A stretch of 64,000 nt of DNA from Phoebastria nigripes (lineage: Eukaryota > Chordata > Aves > Procellariiformes > Diomedeidae): positions 819,870-883,869 of the forward strand of contig JAYKAV010003143.1 of assembly GCA_035582835.1 (NCBI GenBank), given 5' to 3'. Numbering within the stretch: position 1 is the stretch's first letter; the number at the start of each line of letters is the position of its first letter. Positions 23,956 to 35,347 of this stretch are shown here, one piece after another. Position numbers and translations under genes: made by a program. The notes beneath the pieces were generated by a model. It had not been told where the DNA came from, did not search any database, and saw only the letters and a program-made list of their open reading frames with translations.

Positions 23956-24699
23956 AGGAAAGGGAATTCTCCTCTTTACCCTATGATCTGGTTCTTATAG
24001 ATTCTGATTTTTGATAGACCTACAACTAATTTTCATGTCTTTTTGTGGAGGTAAGCAGAAGTATGGAATCAAAAAATGTATAGTGCAGTCAACTGAAAAG
24101 AATAGTGCAGTTCTTATTATCTGGGTTGAGTCAACAAACAAATTCTAAAAGCAAATCCCAGAGGAAGCCCAGTCCAACAAAAGCATGATGTGTAGCCCTG
24201 ATGTTATCAATATAAAGCATTACTAGGTGATCTTGGTCCTGCTGAATGCTAATGGCAGAATTTGTTACTTTTACTAAGAACAGAATGCAGATCGTTTATA
24301 TTTCTGTCTGCTGCCATATAGTTGGCTTCCTAACATTTATTTTGATGGGGCTGCATTCAAGTTTACAGCTCACTGAACTGTGAAAATAAGATATTGTGCT
24401 GTGAATTAAATTATATGAATTATTACTCTGTCTTGATGCTGTAGTTTCTGAAGTAAATTTTGCTTAAACAGTAATTTTTCTCTGTGAAATTATCACCACA
24501 TGTTAGCTGTTGGTGGTGCATGCCAAATGGTATAGGCAAAGATTACTATATCTCAGTAGCTCTGCATACAAGTGCTTAGTCTGCTTTACTCTTGGTTCTC
24601 TGTGCATTTCTCACATGTTGTTTTCTCCCCTGCACCATTACCAGCAATAGCATCTTAGACAAAGTGAAGTCCTTGTTTTCAAGCTTGATACAGAGTATA
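23956..24699. other. Unique noncoding sequence, no gene seen
   Basis: Nothing gene-like or repetitive was recognised upstream of the CR1 tail. Confidence 0.6.
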
Positions 24700-24815
24700 T
24701 AGTAGATCCTAAGTGACCTGATGCACCATTGAAGTTGGCTGTGCTTTGAGCTGGGAGTTGGACTAGATGATATCCATCGGCCCCTTCCATCTTAAGTTAC
24801 TCTGGTTCGATGAAT
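24700..24815 (+). mobile_element. CR1 LINE, truncated 3' end
   Basis: CTTTGAGCTGGGAGTTGGAC (24,744-24,763), TAGATGATATCC and CCCCTTCCAT (24,781-24,790), then a degenerate ATTCTATGATTC-like end reading GGTTCGATGAAT, match the conserved 3' end of avian CR1 elements. CR1 copies are usually 5'-truncated, and this one is only about 100-115 bp long with no trace of the reverse transcriptase frame. The 5' boundary is approximate. It is diverged, so it is not a recent insertion. It is the main evidence for an avian or other archosaur source. Confidence 0.85.
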
Positions 24816-25744
24816 GGGCCTGTTGGTTAACCTCCGTGTAATCAGGTTCAGTTTCCTAGTTCACAGAGAAGTAAAGTTGCTGTTGGCATTTAGAGTTGCT
24901 ATTGAAGCATTTTTGCCTTTGAAGAGAGAGAAGGCTAGCTTTAGAGACTAGAATTTGATTCAATTATTTCTTCCAGACATCGTGTGAAGACAGTGGCCAT
25001 AGCCAGCTCATGAGAGTATGATATTTAAAGACACAGCCTAGAAAGAGATTGGAATTGAAGCGGAAGAGAAAATTAGATCTTCTAAAGGAATATAGAATGT
25101 TTCCCTTTTGAGTTTCTTTATAGCACTTCCAATTTGGAAAGAAAAAAAAATGTCAGAGTAACATTTTTAACGTAATATTAGCTTCAGTGTTACTACAGAT
25201 GTCAGAAGTTTTCACTGCCGTATTTTGCATGGATATAATAATTTAAAAATTACCGTTAGCTAGAACTCAGCACGTCTGTATGCACATACATACAAACATA
25301 CGAATGCACGTGCCTATAATATAGAATAAACTGTAAAAATGAATTAGATGGTGGCAGACTTCACTGTTTCTGGATTTACTTTGGTGTTTGTAAGTTGAAT
25401 ACAAATGACACAGCCTTCTGAGTTGAGAAGGAAATAGGAGACCAATAATTCTGGGAATCCATGTAGACACACACAAATCCATTACAATAGCCACAGTGTG
25501 CCTGAAACAAGTGAGATTAAAACTGTGAAAGTGTTCTACAATTAATTTCCTTTTTTACACAGAGCTGGGGACTAGTAAAATGATTAAGAAGTTCAACCCA
25601 AGCCTTTGGTGTATTTCTGTACCTTTGGAGCATCTGATAGGAGTACCCTAAAATATTTTTTGGGGTCAAGGAGGAATCTGCGTGGAGCTCTCCAAGGTTC
25701 TCTGGATCAGACGAGCTATTCTTTGGCCTGTCTCTGGGGCCTCA
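24816..25744. other. Unique noncoding sequence, no gene seen
   Basis: Nothing recognised apart from short A-runs. Confidence 0.6.
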
Positions 25745-25862
25745 GTAAAAAACGAACAAAACCACCCCCCCCACCCCNCCCCCCCCCCAAAAAAAAAAAC
25801 AAACACAAAACCAAAAAAACAACAAAAAAAAACCAAACCAAAAACCAACCCAACCTCCCAGA
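25745..25862. repeat. C-run followed by A-rich AAAC/AACC tract
   Basis: A C-rich stretch with an N at 25,778 leads directly into A10 and then mixed ACAAACAC/AACCAAACC sequence. It produces artefactual Pro/Lys-rich and Phe/Gly-rich open frames on the two strands. Confidence 0.9.
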
Positions 25863-26190
25863 CAAAGAACACCTAAATTAATCTGGTGATATATGGTATA
25901 TGTGTGTTACACTCCAAATTTTGTTATAGGAGAAAAAAAAGGAAACAAACCTTGTATGACAAAAAGCCAGGAATTTTGGTGTAGTTGAAATCTTAGCAGT
26001 CTAATCAGAGACTCTTTATTTCCATATCTAATGATTATGGAAAAAAAATACTATTGCAGAAAAGATATTCTCAGCAGTAATATAGTTAAAACTATTATAC
26101 ACACGCTTCCTTATATCTACCCCTTTTCTCTGCTGTTTCGTTCACTCTTCCATTGCCCTTCAGGTCCTAAGTCTTCCTTAAGCAGAAGTC

Positions 26191-26208
26191 GGGGGAGGGT
26201 GGGAGGGG
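26191..26208 (+). other. G-quadruplex motif with single-base loops
   Basis: GGGGGAGGGTGGGAGGGG contains four runs of at least three G separated by loops A, T and A. This meets the canonical intramolecular quadruplex pattern, and one-base loops are the most stable class. No promoter or exon was recognised next to it. Confidence 0.85.
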
Positions 26209-26608
26209 TTGCAGCAAGTCATCAGTATCCCAAGTTCTTGACTAAAAAATGTGATATGAATGATGGAGTTGCTTTTTTCTTTCTCTAGGATCTGCTTGTC
26301 ACTAATTTTGCATGGTTTCTAACATGCTTTGACCCCTTGCGTTTTCTTTATTGGTTGCAATTCCATGTTTCTTTAGATTTTACTGTGAATGGTGTGTTTT
26401 TCATGTGTCAAACTTTTTAAATTTTTTTTTTTTAAATTTATTTATTACCCCCTAACGCCAGTTTTTCCCAGCTCCCAGGTCTGTATTTCTTTAACTGACT
26501 GTGGTTGAGTTGTTTATCTGGGCATGAGGAAGTTGCCTAGAGTCTCCAGTGTCAGCCCATGCCCCTTTTGATTGTTGTCTCATGCTGGTATTCCTCTATA
26601 TTGCACCC

Positions 26609-26745
26609 TGTGTGTGTGTATATATATGCATTTTCAAACATATGTATATGCATACATATATACACAAAGTGTGTATATGCATATATAAAAACATGTTCAT
26701 ACACAGTGTAAATACTGTGTGTATATGTATGTATAAAATTATTTA
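26609..26745. repeat. TG/TA imperfect microsatellite
   Basis: TGTGTGTGTGTATATATATG is followed by several degenerate blocks of TATATGCATA, CATACATATATACAC and GTGTATATG. It contains self-complementary segments such as TATATGCATATA. Confidence 0.85.
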
Positions 26746-29735
26746 TACCATATGAAAATTGGATATAGGTACCTGGTCATCAGAAGAATGGCTGTGATAG
26801 CTAAACAAGCTAATACTTAGCTCCAGTTAGACCAAGACAAGCCTCAGTCCTGAGGCCTTGCAAAGTCAGTACAACATCTGTTCTACCAATGGCAATAGTT
26901 TATCTACTTAGCTACAGGACTACATGTGAAAGGAGGAGGAAACTAAACTGGTAAAAAGGAGCTTATTTACTAGATGACTCTTCCTCCATTGTGTACTAAT
27001 TATTAAATGCATGTAAATGTTTGGTAATTTCACCTTTTGTTTATATCTCTGTGTCAATGTTGTGTTGATATACTACTAATTGGGATAGTAGTTGGTGCCT
27101 CTCAAAAAGCTAAAATCCTGTAATCCGCTTCTTATTAATACATTTCTCAGAATAAAAGCATTGGGAGATACTCATTTAGATGTAGTTGCTTCAGTGAATT
27201 GCAACCTAGCCAAGAAGTAAACTCAAGTTTGTTTTACAAAAAGACCTCTCACTCCAGTTTATTCTCCTCAAAGTGAATGTGAGATCTGCCCGCACTTTTG
27301 GATACTGAATATGTAGGTAGGTTTCAGTAACTTCCACAAGCAATTAACTCTTCATCTTTCTTGTAGATAAAATATGTCAAGTGTGCGGGATAGAAATGCA
27401 CTTCTCGTATTTTGGTGCCCTTCAGGGGGCTGAAGAATAAAGGTCACTCCCCCGCCCCCCCCCCCAAATGTGGAGCAATTAGCACCATAGAGAAAGAGAT
27501 AGCCATGCAGCATTTGTAACCTAGCAAGTAATTTGGAAGCTATTGCATGTTTATTTAATCTTTTCACTTTAGGAAAGAGGGTTCTACTAAACAAAGCAAT
27601 TGGCTGATATTATTTCCATGTAGCCTCTTCTACCACGGAGTGGAACCTAATCNCAGTAGAATGAGGTTTTTTTAATTGAAATCTGGTGAAAATGGATTCT
27701 GGAACTGTAAACAGATTCTTGATGTGGCATCTGACTTGTTGCTCTGACTATATAAGGCGTCAGTGCTTGTTCCTGTCATTCCTTGAGAAGAATATTAACT
27801 ATGTGAGAACAAAGCCTAACAAGTAATGAACCTCCAAGGTCAGTTGAAGTTAATTGTAGCCTGACAACAAGCACAGCCCTTAAGTCCCCTTTGTCCCTGT
27901 CCAGCCTGTTTTAGGGGCAGCTTTATGAATCCTACCTTGAGTCTAGCTGTAGTGTAAATAAGTATGAGTGAGCTAGCCAAGAACTGCTTAATGTAAGTAC
28001 TTTGTTCTGACACCCATCTTCTGAATTTCTTCTGACTCCCTGCTACTGCCACAAAAGTCTTTATCCTATCAGTACTCAATTCCACTTCCTAATTTGTCAA
28101 ATGACTACTCCAGCAGTGGAAAGGAACCCACAAAGACTCTGTACAATGAAAATTATTTATTGCTATCAGTTGAAAATTAGCCCACCCATGGATATGTAGA
28201 GGATGATAAAAATTAATTCTTCACTCATTGTTGAAAAGTCTGGCAGCACTAAACAGGGAGTTGTCAAAAATGATTAGAAAAACAATCTTATGAAAGGCAC
28301 TATAGTCCCAAACTCGCTGTCTGCTCCCCACCCTGCTTGGTAAATTCCGTAGTTTACTAACGGCCTGTTGATGTTCCCATTTCACTGACCTTTTGCAATG
28401 GCTATGGATTTGTGTATAAAATTCAGTGACAGTACTAGCTCAATGCATTTTTATGCCGCCTTTGCTTTGCAGCACCCAGTTTCCTCAGCTGCAGAAGCAA
28501 AACTGTGAAACTGTTTTGTGGGCCAGATAAAAGAACTGCTCCCATGTAAAAATACTCCGGCAATTATTTTTTCTCCTTGTACTTTGAGACAGTTCCAGCA
28601 GTCTCGCTGGCATTTGTTCTGCTACAACTATGGGGGCAAAAAATCGCAGTGGGGAAGAGAAGAGGAGGAGAAGGTTTTGTAAGAAGAAAGAGCTGGGGCA
28701 TATGGCTGGGCTGGGAATACTTCAATGTGGTAATAATGCTCAGCTTACCTGAAGATACAGCTGTGCTCTGGGACCAATTAGTCATTACATTGGATGTAGC
28801 AATGCAGAATTGCTCTAGCAGAATGCTTGAGGCGTTTATCAGGTGACTGCAGACTGCTTTGGTTTGTCTTATTTGCCTTCTTTAAGTACAAAACACCCAA
28901 GATTTTAAAGTCACTTTAGGCAGAAAATGTTGTTAAACTCACACGAGCAGAGTGTGTTTGGTCAAGGCCGTTTGTATGCATGCCAGCTTTGTCCTGAGGC
29001 TACTAGTTGTTGGAGCAAGGAGGGTCCAGCTATTTCTGGTCCCCTTTTTTATGCTTTCTCTGTCTCATATCAATCCATTGGGAAAACCCTTTCCTGTTCC
29101 AGAGCAGAGCGTTATAATTTTTTACATCATTCTGAAGCCAGTATTGGCCAACAGTTATGTCACTCTGACTAATGGCTTGGATATATGATCTGGTGTGGGA
29201 ATTGCTCCAACCCCTGCCATGTTTGCTGCCATACTGTAAAAGCGTGGAAATAAGTAAGCTGTACTGGTATAGTCTTTTTTTCCCTTTCAAAGATGTTCCC
29301 TTTATTCACAACAAATTTATATGCATAATCTGTGGTACCTGTACCATGTTTGGAAACTCCTGCTTTAAGTGGATGTTTTATTGGCTTTTTTTCTCCCTCC
29401 ACTTAGTCTATATCTGTAGAAGACTTTTACANTCCTATCCATGATCATTTCATCTTAGTGACCAAAGTGCACCTATTGTTGAGATACCCATTACCCCTCA
29501 GTATTTTATTTCGTAGCAGCTTCTTACCTGTTATAAAGCTTCACAAACTCTTAAGAACATGAGGGAGCATCAAGCTGACAATCTCAGTTTGAGAGAAGTA
29601 TATAAATATAATGGTGCAGTTAGGAGAGGTCAGTAAAGCTGAAGAAGAGGCAGTCAATTGGAAGGATACACTGGCAGATTTGAGTATTAAAGACAGATTA
29701 GAAGGTGTTTACTTGAAAAAATTAATGTTGCAATT
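26746..29735. other. Unique noncoding sequence with a C-run
   Basis: A C-run interrupted by one G lies at 27,449-27,465. N calls are at 27,652 and 29,432. No open frame or repeat was recognised with confidence. Confidence 0.6.
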
Positions 29736-29783
29736 CCCACCCCCCCCACCCCCCTTTTTTTTTTTTTGTTTGTTTTGTTTTAA
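29736..29783. repeat. C-rich to T-rich tract
   Basis: CCCACCCCCCCCACCCCCC (29,736-29,754) is followed by T13 and GTTTGTTTTGTTTT. On the minus strand the C part supplies enough G-runs for a possible quadruplex if the eight-base run is split by a short loop. Confidence 0.9.
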
Positions 29784-32662
29784 GGGCTTTGGCTTCTACT
29801 ACTTTACCTAGAATTATCCTCTTCTAAAGATGGTATTTCAGGGAATGAAGTATGATGGAGCCACACTGTTGGGTGGAATTTAATGCTTCTGCATGTGTTT
29901 GGACCGACTGTAAGTCATTGGAAATGCAGGATATTTGGAAACTATTCATTTCTAGGGTTTACTAAAGCTTCTTAGCACACTGTGCTTTAAATAGAAAAGA
30001 AGTTGAAATAGCTCTTCTCAGACTGGAGTTTCTCCAGATTCTGTCTACTCTAAAGGTCTGTGCCAGGATACTGGATCCCTGAAATCTTCTTCTGCATTGT
30101 GGAGAATAACCATATTTTGACTCTGTCTCTGTGTTTTGGTGTGATGATTCCAGTGTTGATACTGCCCAACTTTCATGGTGTACTGTCCAATGTTGCTACA
30201 TGAGTGAGCTACAGACCAAGAATGTACATTTGTTGTAGCCACCTGTATTTGTACTTAACTTTCATTATTCCGTTGTAGCACAGCTCTCCTCGTGATGTAT
30301 GTCTTGGCCCTGCACAAATATGAGCATTTCATGTCAGCGGTGAAATGAAACAACTTATCACTTGAAAAGACACACGTTTTGTACATTTTAATGCACGTGT
30401 AAATGATAAACATCTTTTTTTTTCTCTTATGAAATGGACAATATATGCATTGGTCAGACATAACTTAGTCCACTTCTTTTTCTGAGGTCTCAGAAAATAC
30501 TGTTAGATGTTTTAAATATTGGCAAATTATTTGGAAAAGTTTGTGGATCCTCATGGTAAAAGATGTATCTGAAAGTCAGAACTCAAGGTAAAGGTAATCT
30601 CTAGTTCGGTTTTAAATGAAGTTAACAAAGAGCCATCCCCTGTATTGCTGGCCTTTTTGTAAAAAAATTTTTTTTTTTTTTCTTCAAAGCAATACTATGC
30701 GATTATTTGTCTGGATCTCTGTTATGGGTCAAAATATGGGTCAATCATTACCAGGGATTGATTAGTTTACTATATTTTGGATACCAAAAAAAAAAAGGTA
30801 ACTACTTGGGATCATCTACAGTTACTGAATTTGTTGACAGTGACAGCTACTCAACACTCTTTGCCTTACAGTGTCTGATGGGGTTGGACTTAGTATCTAA
30901 GCACTAAGTGGCTCCTCAGCCACTCTGCAGGTTGCCGTGTAGAAGGAGGGTATGTGAAGGACCTTGTGCCTTTTCCCAGAGACAAATCTACCAGCTGGAC
31001 TTGAATCTCTGAGTTCTAGAAAGCTAGAACAACAAACTTCAGAAATTAAAAACTTTGGGTCTCCAGGGTAGGGCAAAATAAAAATAAAAAAGACTGAAAA
31101 CAGATCTCCTCCCTACCCACTGTATCCTTGCAGGAGGCTTGTTCTCTCCTTGCTCTCAGTCCAGCAATTTTTCATGGCTATCTGAGTTATAATGAACTCT
31201 AATCAGTCCTCTTTAAGATGTTAAGAAAAAAGCTTTAATTTCTCTCTTCCCCAGGGCCTGGAGTTCAGCTCCCTGCTCTTTGCAGAAGTGCCCCGGTCAC
31301 CACCCGTATGCTATAGGCTATTGCCTCATCTTGCCCTCCAGAAGCATCTTTCATCTGAAGATGCTCCCCTGCCTCTGAGGGAGTTCCAGCCTGCCACAGG
31401 TGATCTTTTCTGTGATGTATCTGTTTAGCATGCAGCACAAATAATGACAAATAATATGCAAACAAACAGATTGGATGCACCCTTTGTCACAGTTTTGCAG
31501 ATGCTTTGTCAGTATGCATATATGTGAATGATGGAGACTATGGATAGGAGTAAGTTATTGTTTCAGTCTTTGGTGAGATGTGGTGGGTAGGTGTGAGATC
31601 TCCCTGAAGAAACTCTCACTACAACAGAGAAATGTGTTATAGATTGTGCCCAAAGCATCTATTTCTGTGTGCAGTGGAAAGTCTTATGTAATATATTCCG
31701 CTCCACACTTACTCTTCTCTTTCCCTGTTGGCACCGTTTCTAGCTGAGTGGGGTCTCTCTCTTGGTTACTGAATGCAAGGCAGAAATACAAAGATGACAA
31801 TTCCAGGTCATCCTTTTGTGGCCACTCTTTCCCTCTCTAATGCCAATCAGTGTAATCCTGCTGAAGGAAACTCAGCGATGCCACCCTGCCACAGAAAAGC
31901 TTCAGCTCATGAGGTCATTCTGTTATAAATCAAAACATGTATGAATGCTTCTGTTTTGCAAACATTTGAGAAGATTTTAACAAAGAAACTCTATGAAGCT
32001 GAAGTCCTTCTTTTGATGCAACTTACGGAAAAAAAGAAAAGTAACTGCTGAAAAATTAATATTAAAGGAAATGGAAGGAAAGCAAGCTGTGTTTACTGGG
32101 TGCAGTGGTTTTCAGGGAGACCTGAACTAGTTCTCAGAGGACCAGATACAGGTACATCAACACAGAGCTATGCTCAAACTAAATAACCTCACTGAAAAAC
32201 TTTGTGTGCTGAAATTTGTGTTTTTTCTAGGGGAACTATATGACTTAGTGTCTGTTTCAGTTCAGTAGCTTATTCATTCCTAGCGAAGGCACCCCTGCAT
32301 GGTTCTGCATTGTGTTCTGAGTAACAACGTGAGCATAAGGATGATGTATTTCATAATATACAAAACAAATTTTGATGTGTGACTTTTGGGTTTGATTTTT
32401 TTATTATTTAGACTTGTTAATTCACTGAGTTTTTAGCTAAATTGAGCCAACTGGATTATAAGAACCAACTTCTTTTCTTTTTGTGAAATGACTGCTGACA
32501 ATAACATGTTTATTTACTAATATTGTTTAATTTGTTGTCTGAAAAATGAGTGGATGATTTTGACATGTCTTAGAGCAGTCAAATAAGGAAGAGTTTTTCT
32601 TCATGCGTTATAGTGCTTATGAAAGCTGACAGCTTTAGCATATTGTAGATTATGAATTATAA
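29784..32662. other. Unique noncoding sequence, no gene seen
   Basis: AT-rich, with a T-run near 30,668-30,680 and an A-run near 30,786. No gene or repeat was recognised. Confidence 0.6.
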
Positions 32663-32692
32663 TTTATAATGTATTACTATATACATTATAAA
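32663..32692. repeat. Inverted repeat, 12-bp arms, 6-nt loop
   Basis: TTTATAATGTAT (32,663-32,674) and ATACATTATAAA (32,681-32,692) are perfect reverse complements across TACTAT. It lies within a longer AT-rich stretch (about 32,638-32,705). Confidence 0.95.
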
Positions 32693-35294
32693 ATGGATAT
32701 GTAATGAGCAGAAGCAATATTACAATTTTATTCATACTTCAGCAGGCTGCTTCTTCTACCTCTGTCTCTATTTGAAAGATCATCTCAAAATATAAGGTAA
32801 GAAAAAGCTTTTGGCCGTGTCCACTGAAGTATTAGTTAAGGAGCATACCTGTCTACTGGGAATTAGACTAATTTTATCCAGGTATCTGAATGGCTATTAG
32901 ACTTGTTCTTTACTTGTACGGTACTTGCACTGAGCATTTAACAGACTGTGTGAAAGAAATGGCCTAGTCCTTAGGAGCAAAAGATCTTATTTCAGACAGG
33001 AGTCAATGAATGAGAGGAAAAGCGTATGTGCATATATGTGGGGGGCAGGAAAGAGCAGGGAAAGGAAGGGTCAGGGTTACAATAATAATGACATTCAGGT
33101 TCATTTAGGTGCATGTCTTGATTTTATTACTACTTTATTTAAATGTAACACCGCCCCTTTTTTTCCTGACCAGCCTCTTCTCTACCCTAGTGACTTGTGT
33201 AATAAATGTAAAGCAAGTGAAGAGGAGATTTGATTAGCGAGGATTAGTATTTGTGAAGCTGGTGGAAGAAGCGGCTTTGTTTTGGCAACTTGAAATTTGA
33301 GATAGAGCAGGGAAGGAAGGCAGGACTGGCAGAGACTGTGAAATATATTGCCTTTGTTGGCTGAGAGGAGAGGAGGAGTGATACCAAGGGGCATTTAAAG
33401 CCATGACAATAGGCAATGGTGGTATAGTGCATGGAGGACAAAATTTTAAATGTGAGCAGTGATGTATAGGTATGTTTGCGGTTTTTTTTTGGATACAAAA
33501 TTAAAAAAAGCTGAAGAGGCCTAAGTTTCAGAATGGTGTTAAGTTTAGTCCCTTTGAAACATCTTTTCACTCCATTTATAATGCATTAGGTTGAACACTG
33601 GAAAAAGTGAGGAAACCAAGCCCATTAGTTATATTACAGTAATTTAGGCTCACTTGTTCGTAAAAAGCCTGNGAAGAAGGCATAAAGGAGGAGTCCGGAG
33701 GAGAGCTTGAATGAGAGCTTGGCCAAGCTGTGCTGTAGGAGTAACACTCTCTTCCTTTTGATAGATGACCTGAATGTTGCTTGTATGTAATTTAAGGTTG
33801 CTTGGAACTTCCTTTTGTAATAAACTGGTTTCAGATTTAAATTTTGCCAGCTCGTAGTAGCTCCCTCTGGTGTCACACATTCTTAGCGTACAACATTGAA
33901 GGGCTTTTCTCTTAGCCTTTGGATGTTTTATTTAAGGCGGGGGGGTGCGTGGAAAGGAAAAGAAAAAAAGTGAGAATCTTGCTTAAAAAAACCACTACCC
34001 GCCACTCCAAACTCAGCAAGTAATGACTTGTTGGTCTTGCCAAAAATTCAGAGATACTTTTTAGTTGGCTTCTGAGATGAATGAAACTTCTGTTGCTCTG
34101 TTTAAAAAAATGTGAATTAGGCATATAATTTTTTTTATTATACCTTTGTATTTCATCTCACCCACTTGTTGTACAAAGCATAAATCTTTAAGTTCTGCAA
34201 ATGTGTTCAGTTCCCCCTTGCCATCAATATGAGGGAAACAGCCTCCTGTATAAGGGTATTGACCGAGTGTCTTAATGCATTTTGCCAAATCTTCCTCTCT
34301 GTTGTTGAATTGGAAACTGCTGCCACAGATAGCTATTTTATCTTTGCTCTTTTTTCTCTTAAAATCCCTTCTCCATTGCCAACTTTCTGTTGTTTTTGCG
34401 ACGCTCAGAGAAGGTTACCCTCCACCTTCAGACATCAGTAATTCTTTTCCTCAAATCAGCAGCAACACAGCACTACTTTATTCAGACTGAAGAATAAAAT
34501 TACGATGCATGAGAAGAGAAAGAGCACTTAGCTGGATTCATAAAATGGTTAAACCATAATTGAAATAGGTCTGGATCTGGTGATTGCTTGGAGCCTCCAG
34601 CCAGCCTGCTGGTGATAGGGTTACCCTATTTGATTTTAAAGTGTTAGCTCAGTTTCCAAATATACTGCAAGGATGGTCTGTGCTCACTGAATATGCTGCT
34701 AACCAAACTTATGCTTTATTTTTATTCCTTGTAATTCACATGCCTTAGTTATTTTATACCATTCAAGTCTTGCTCCGAGTATAGTTTTAGCAGTTTCCCT
34801 GTGGAGTTTTCCAGCTCCCTCACTACCATGGTGTTTCTATTCCTATTCTATTCTCCCTGTGAGAAAATACGATGATGTTATCTCCTGTGGGGAAAGGAGG
34901 TATGAAGATTCTGGTGCCCGAAGTGGCTGACGTTAGGTGTGTAATTAGTTGCCTATAGTCTGATTTCTCACAGAGCGTAGTGTTTTATAGCACTTCCTTT
35001 ATTTGTTCAGAGCCCAGCTCCTTTTAATACCTGTTGCAGTTATTAACACAGTGCTCTGGCAAATCAGACCTCTCAATGTGAACACTTTTAAAGCAAGAGA
35101 AATCTATTAACTGAACATCTGGGAAAAGCTTAATTTAAATGGTAGCCCAACATCACATACCATTTTTGTTTGTTAAATATAGTTCCACAAAATTCTGATG
35201 ATGTTTATTTTCTCTCTCTCTTTCTCTCTGTTTTTCTGTCATTTAAAGTGTCATATAATAGCAGTTAACTTTTGATCACTAATGTCATGACTGA
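32693..35294. other. Unique noncoding sequence, no gene seen
   Basis: Minus-strand frames of up to 108 codons (33,244-33,570) show no domain. An N is at 33,672. Confidence 0.6.
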
Positions 35295-35347
35295 ACCACA
35301 CAGGAGGGATAAACTACAGGAGGGATGAACCACACAGGAGGCATAAA
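35295..35347. repeat. Short tandem repeat, about 17 bp, three copies
   Basis: Three imperfect copies of a unit like CCACACAGGAGGGATAAA: the second begins CTACAGG and the third has GGCAT for GGGAT. Confidence 0.85.

Noticed and set aside
26609..26745. TG/TA block as a promoter TATA region
   Set aside because: It is a degenerate microsatellite with many TATA-like words and no neighbouring initiator, CpG island or open frame.
29344..29369. CCATGTTTGGAAACTCCTGC, resembling a reversed hAT terminus
   Set aside because: Several mismatches to the expected end, no partner terminus and no target duplication found.
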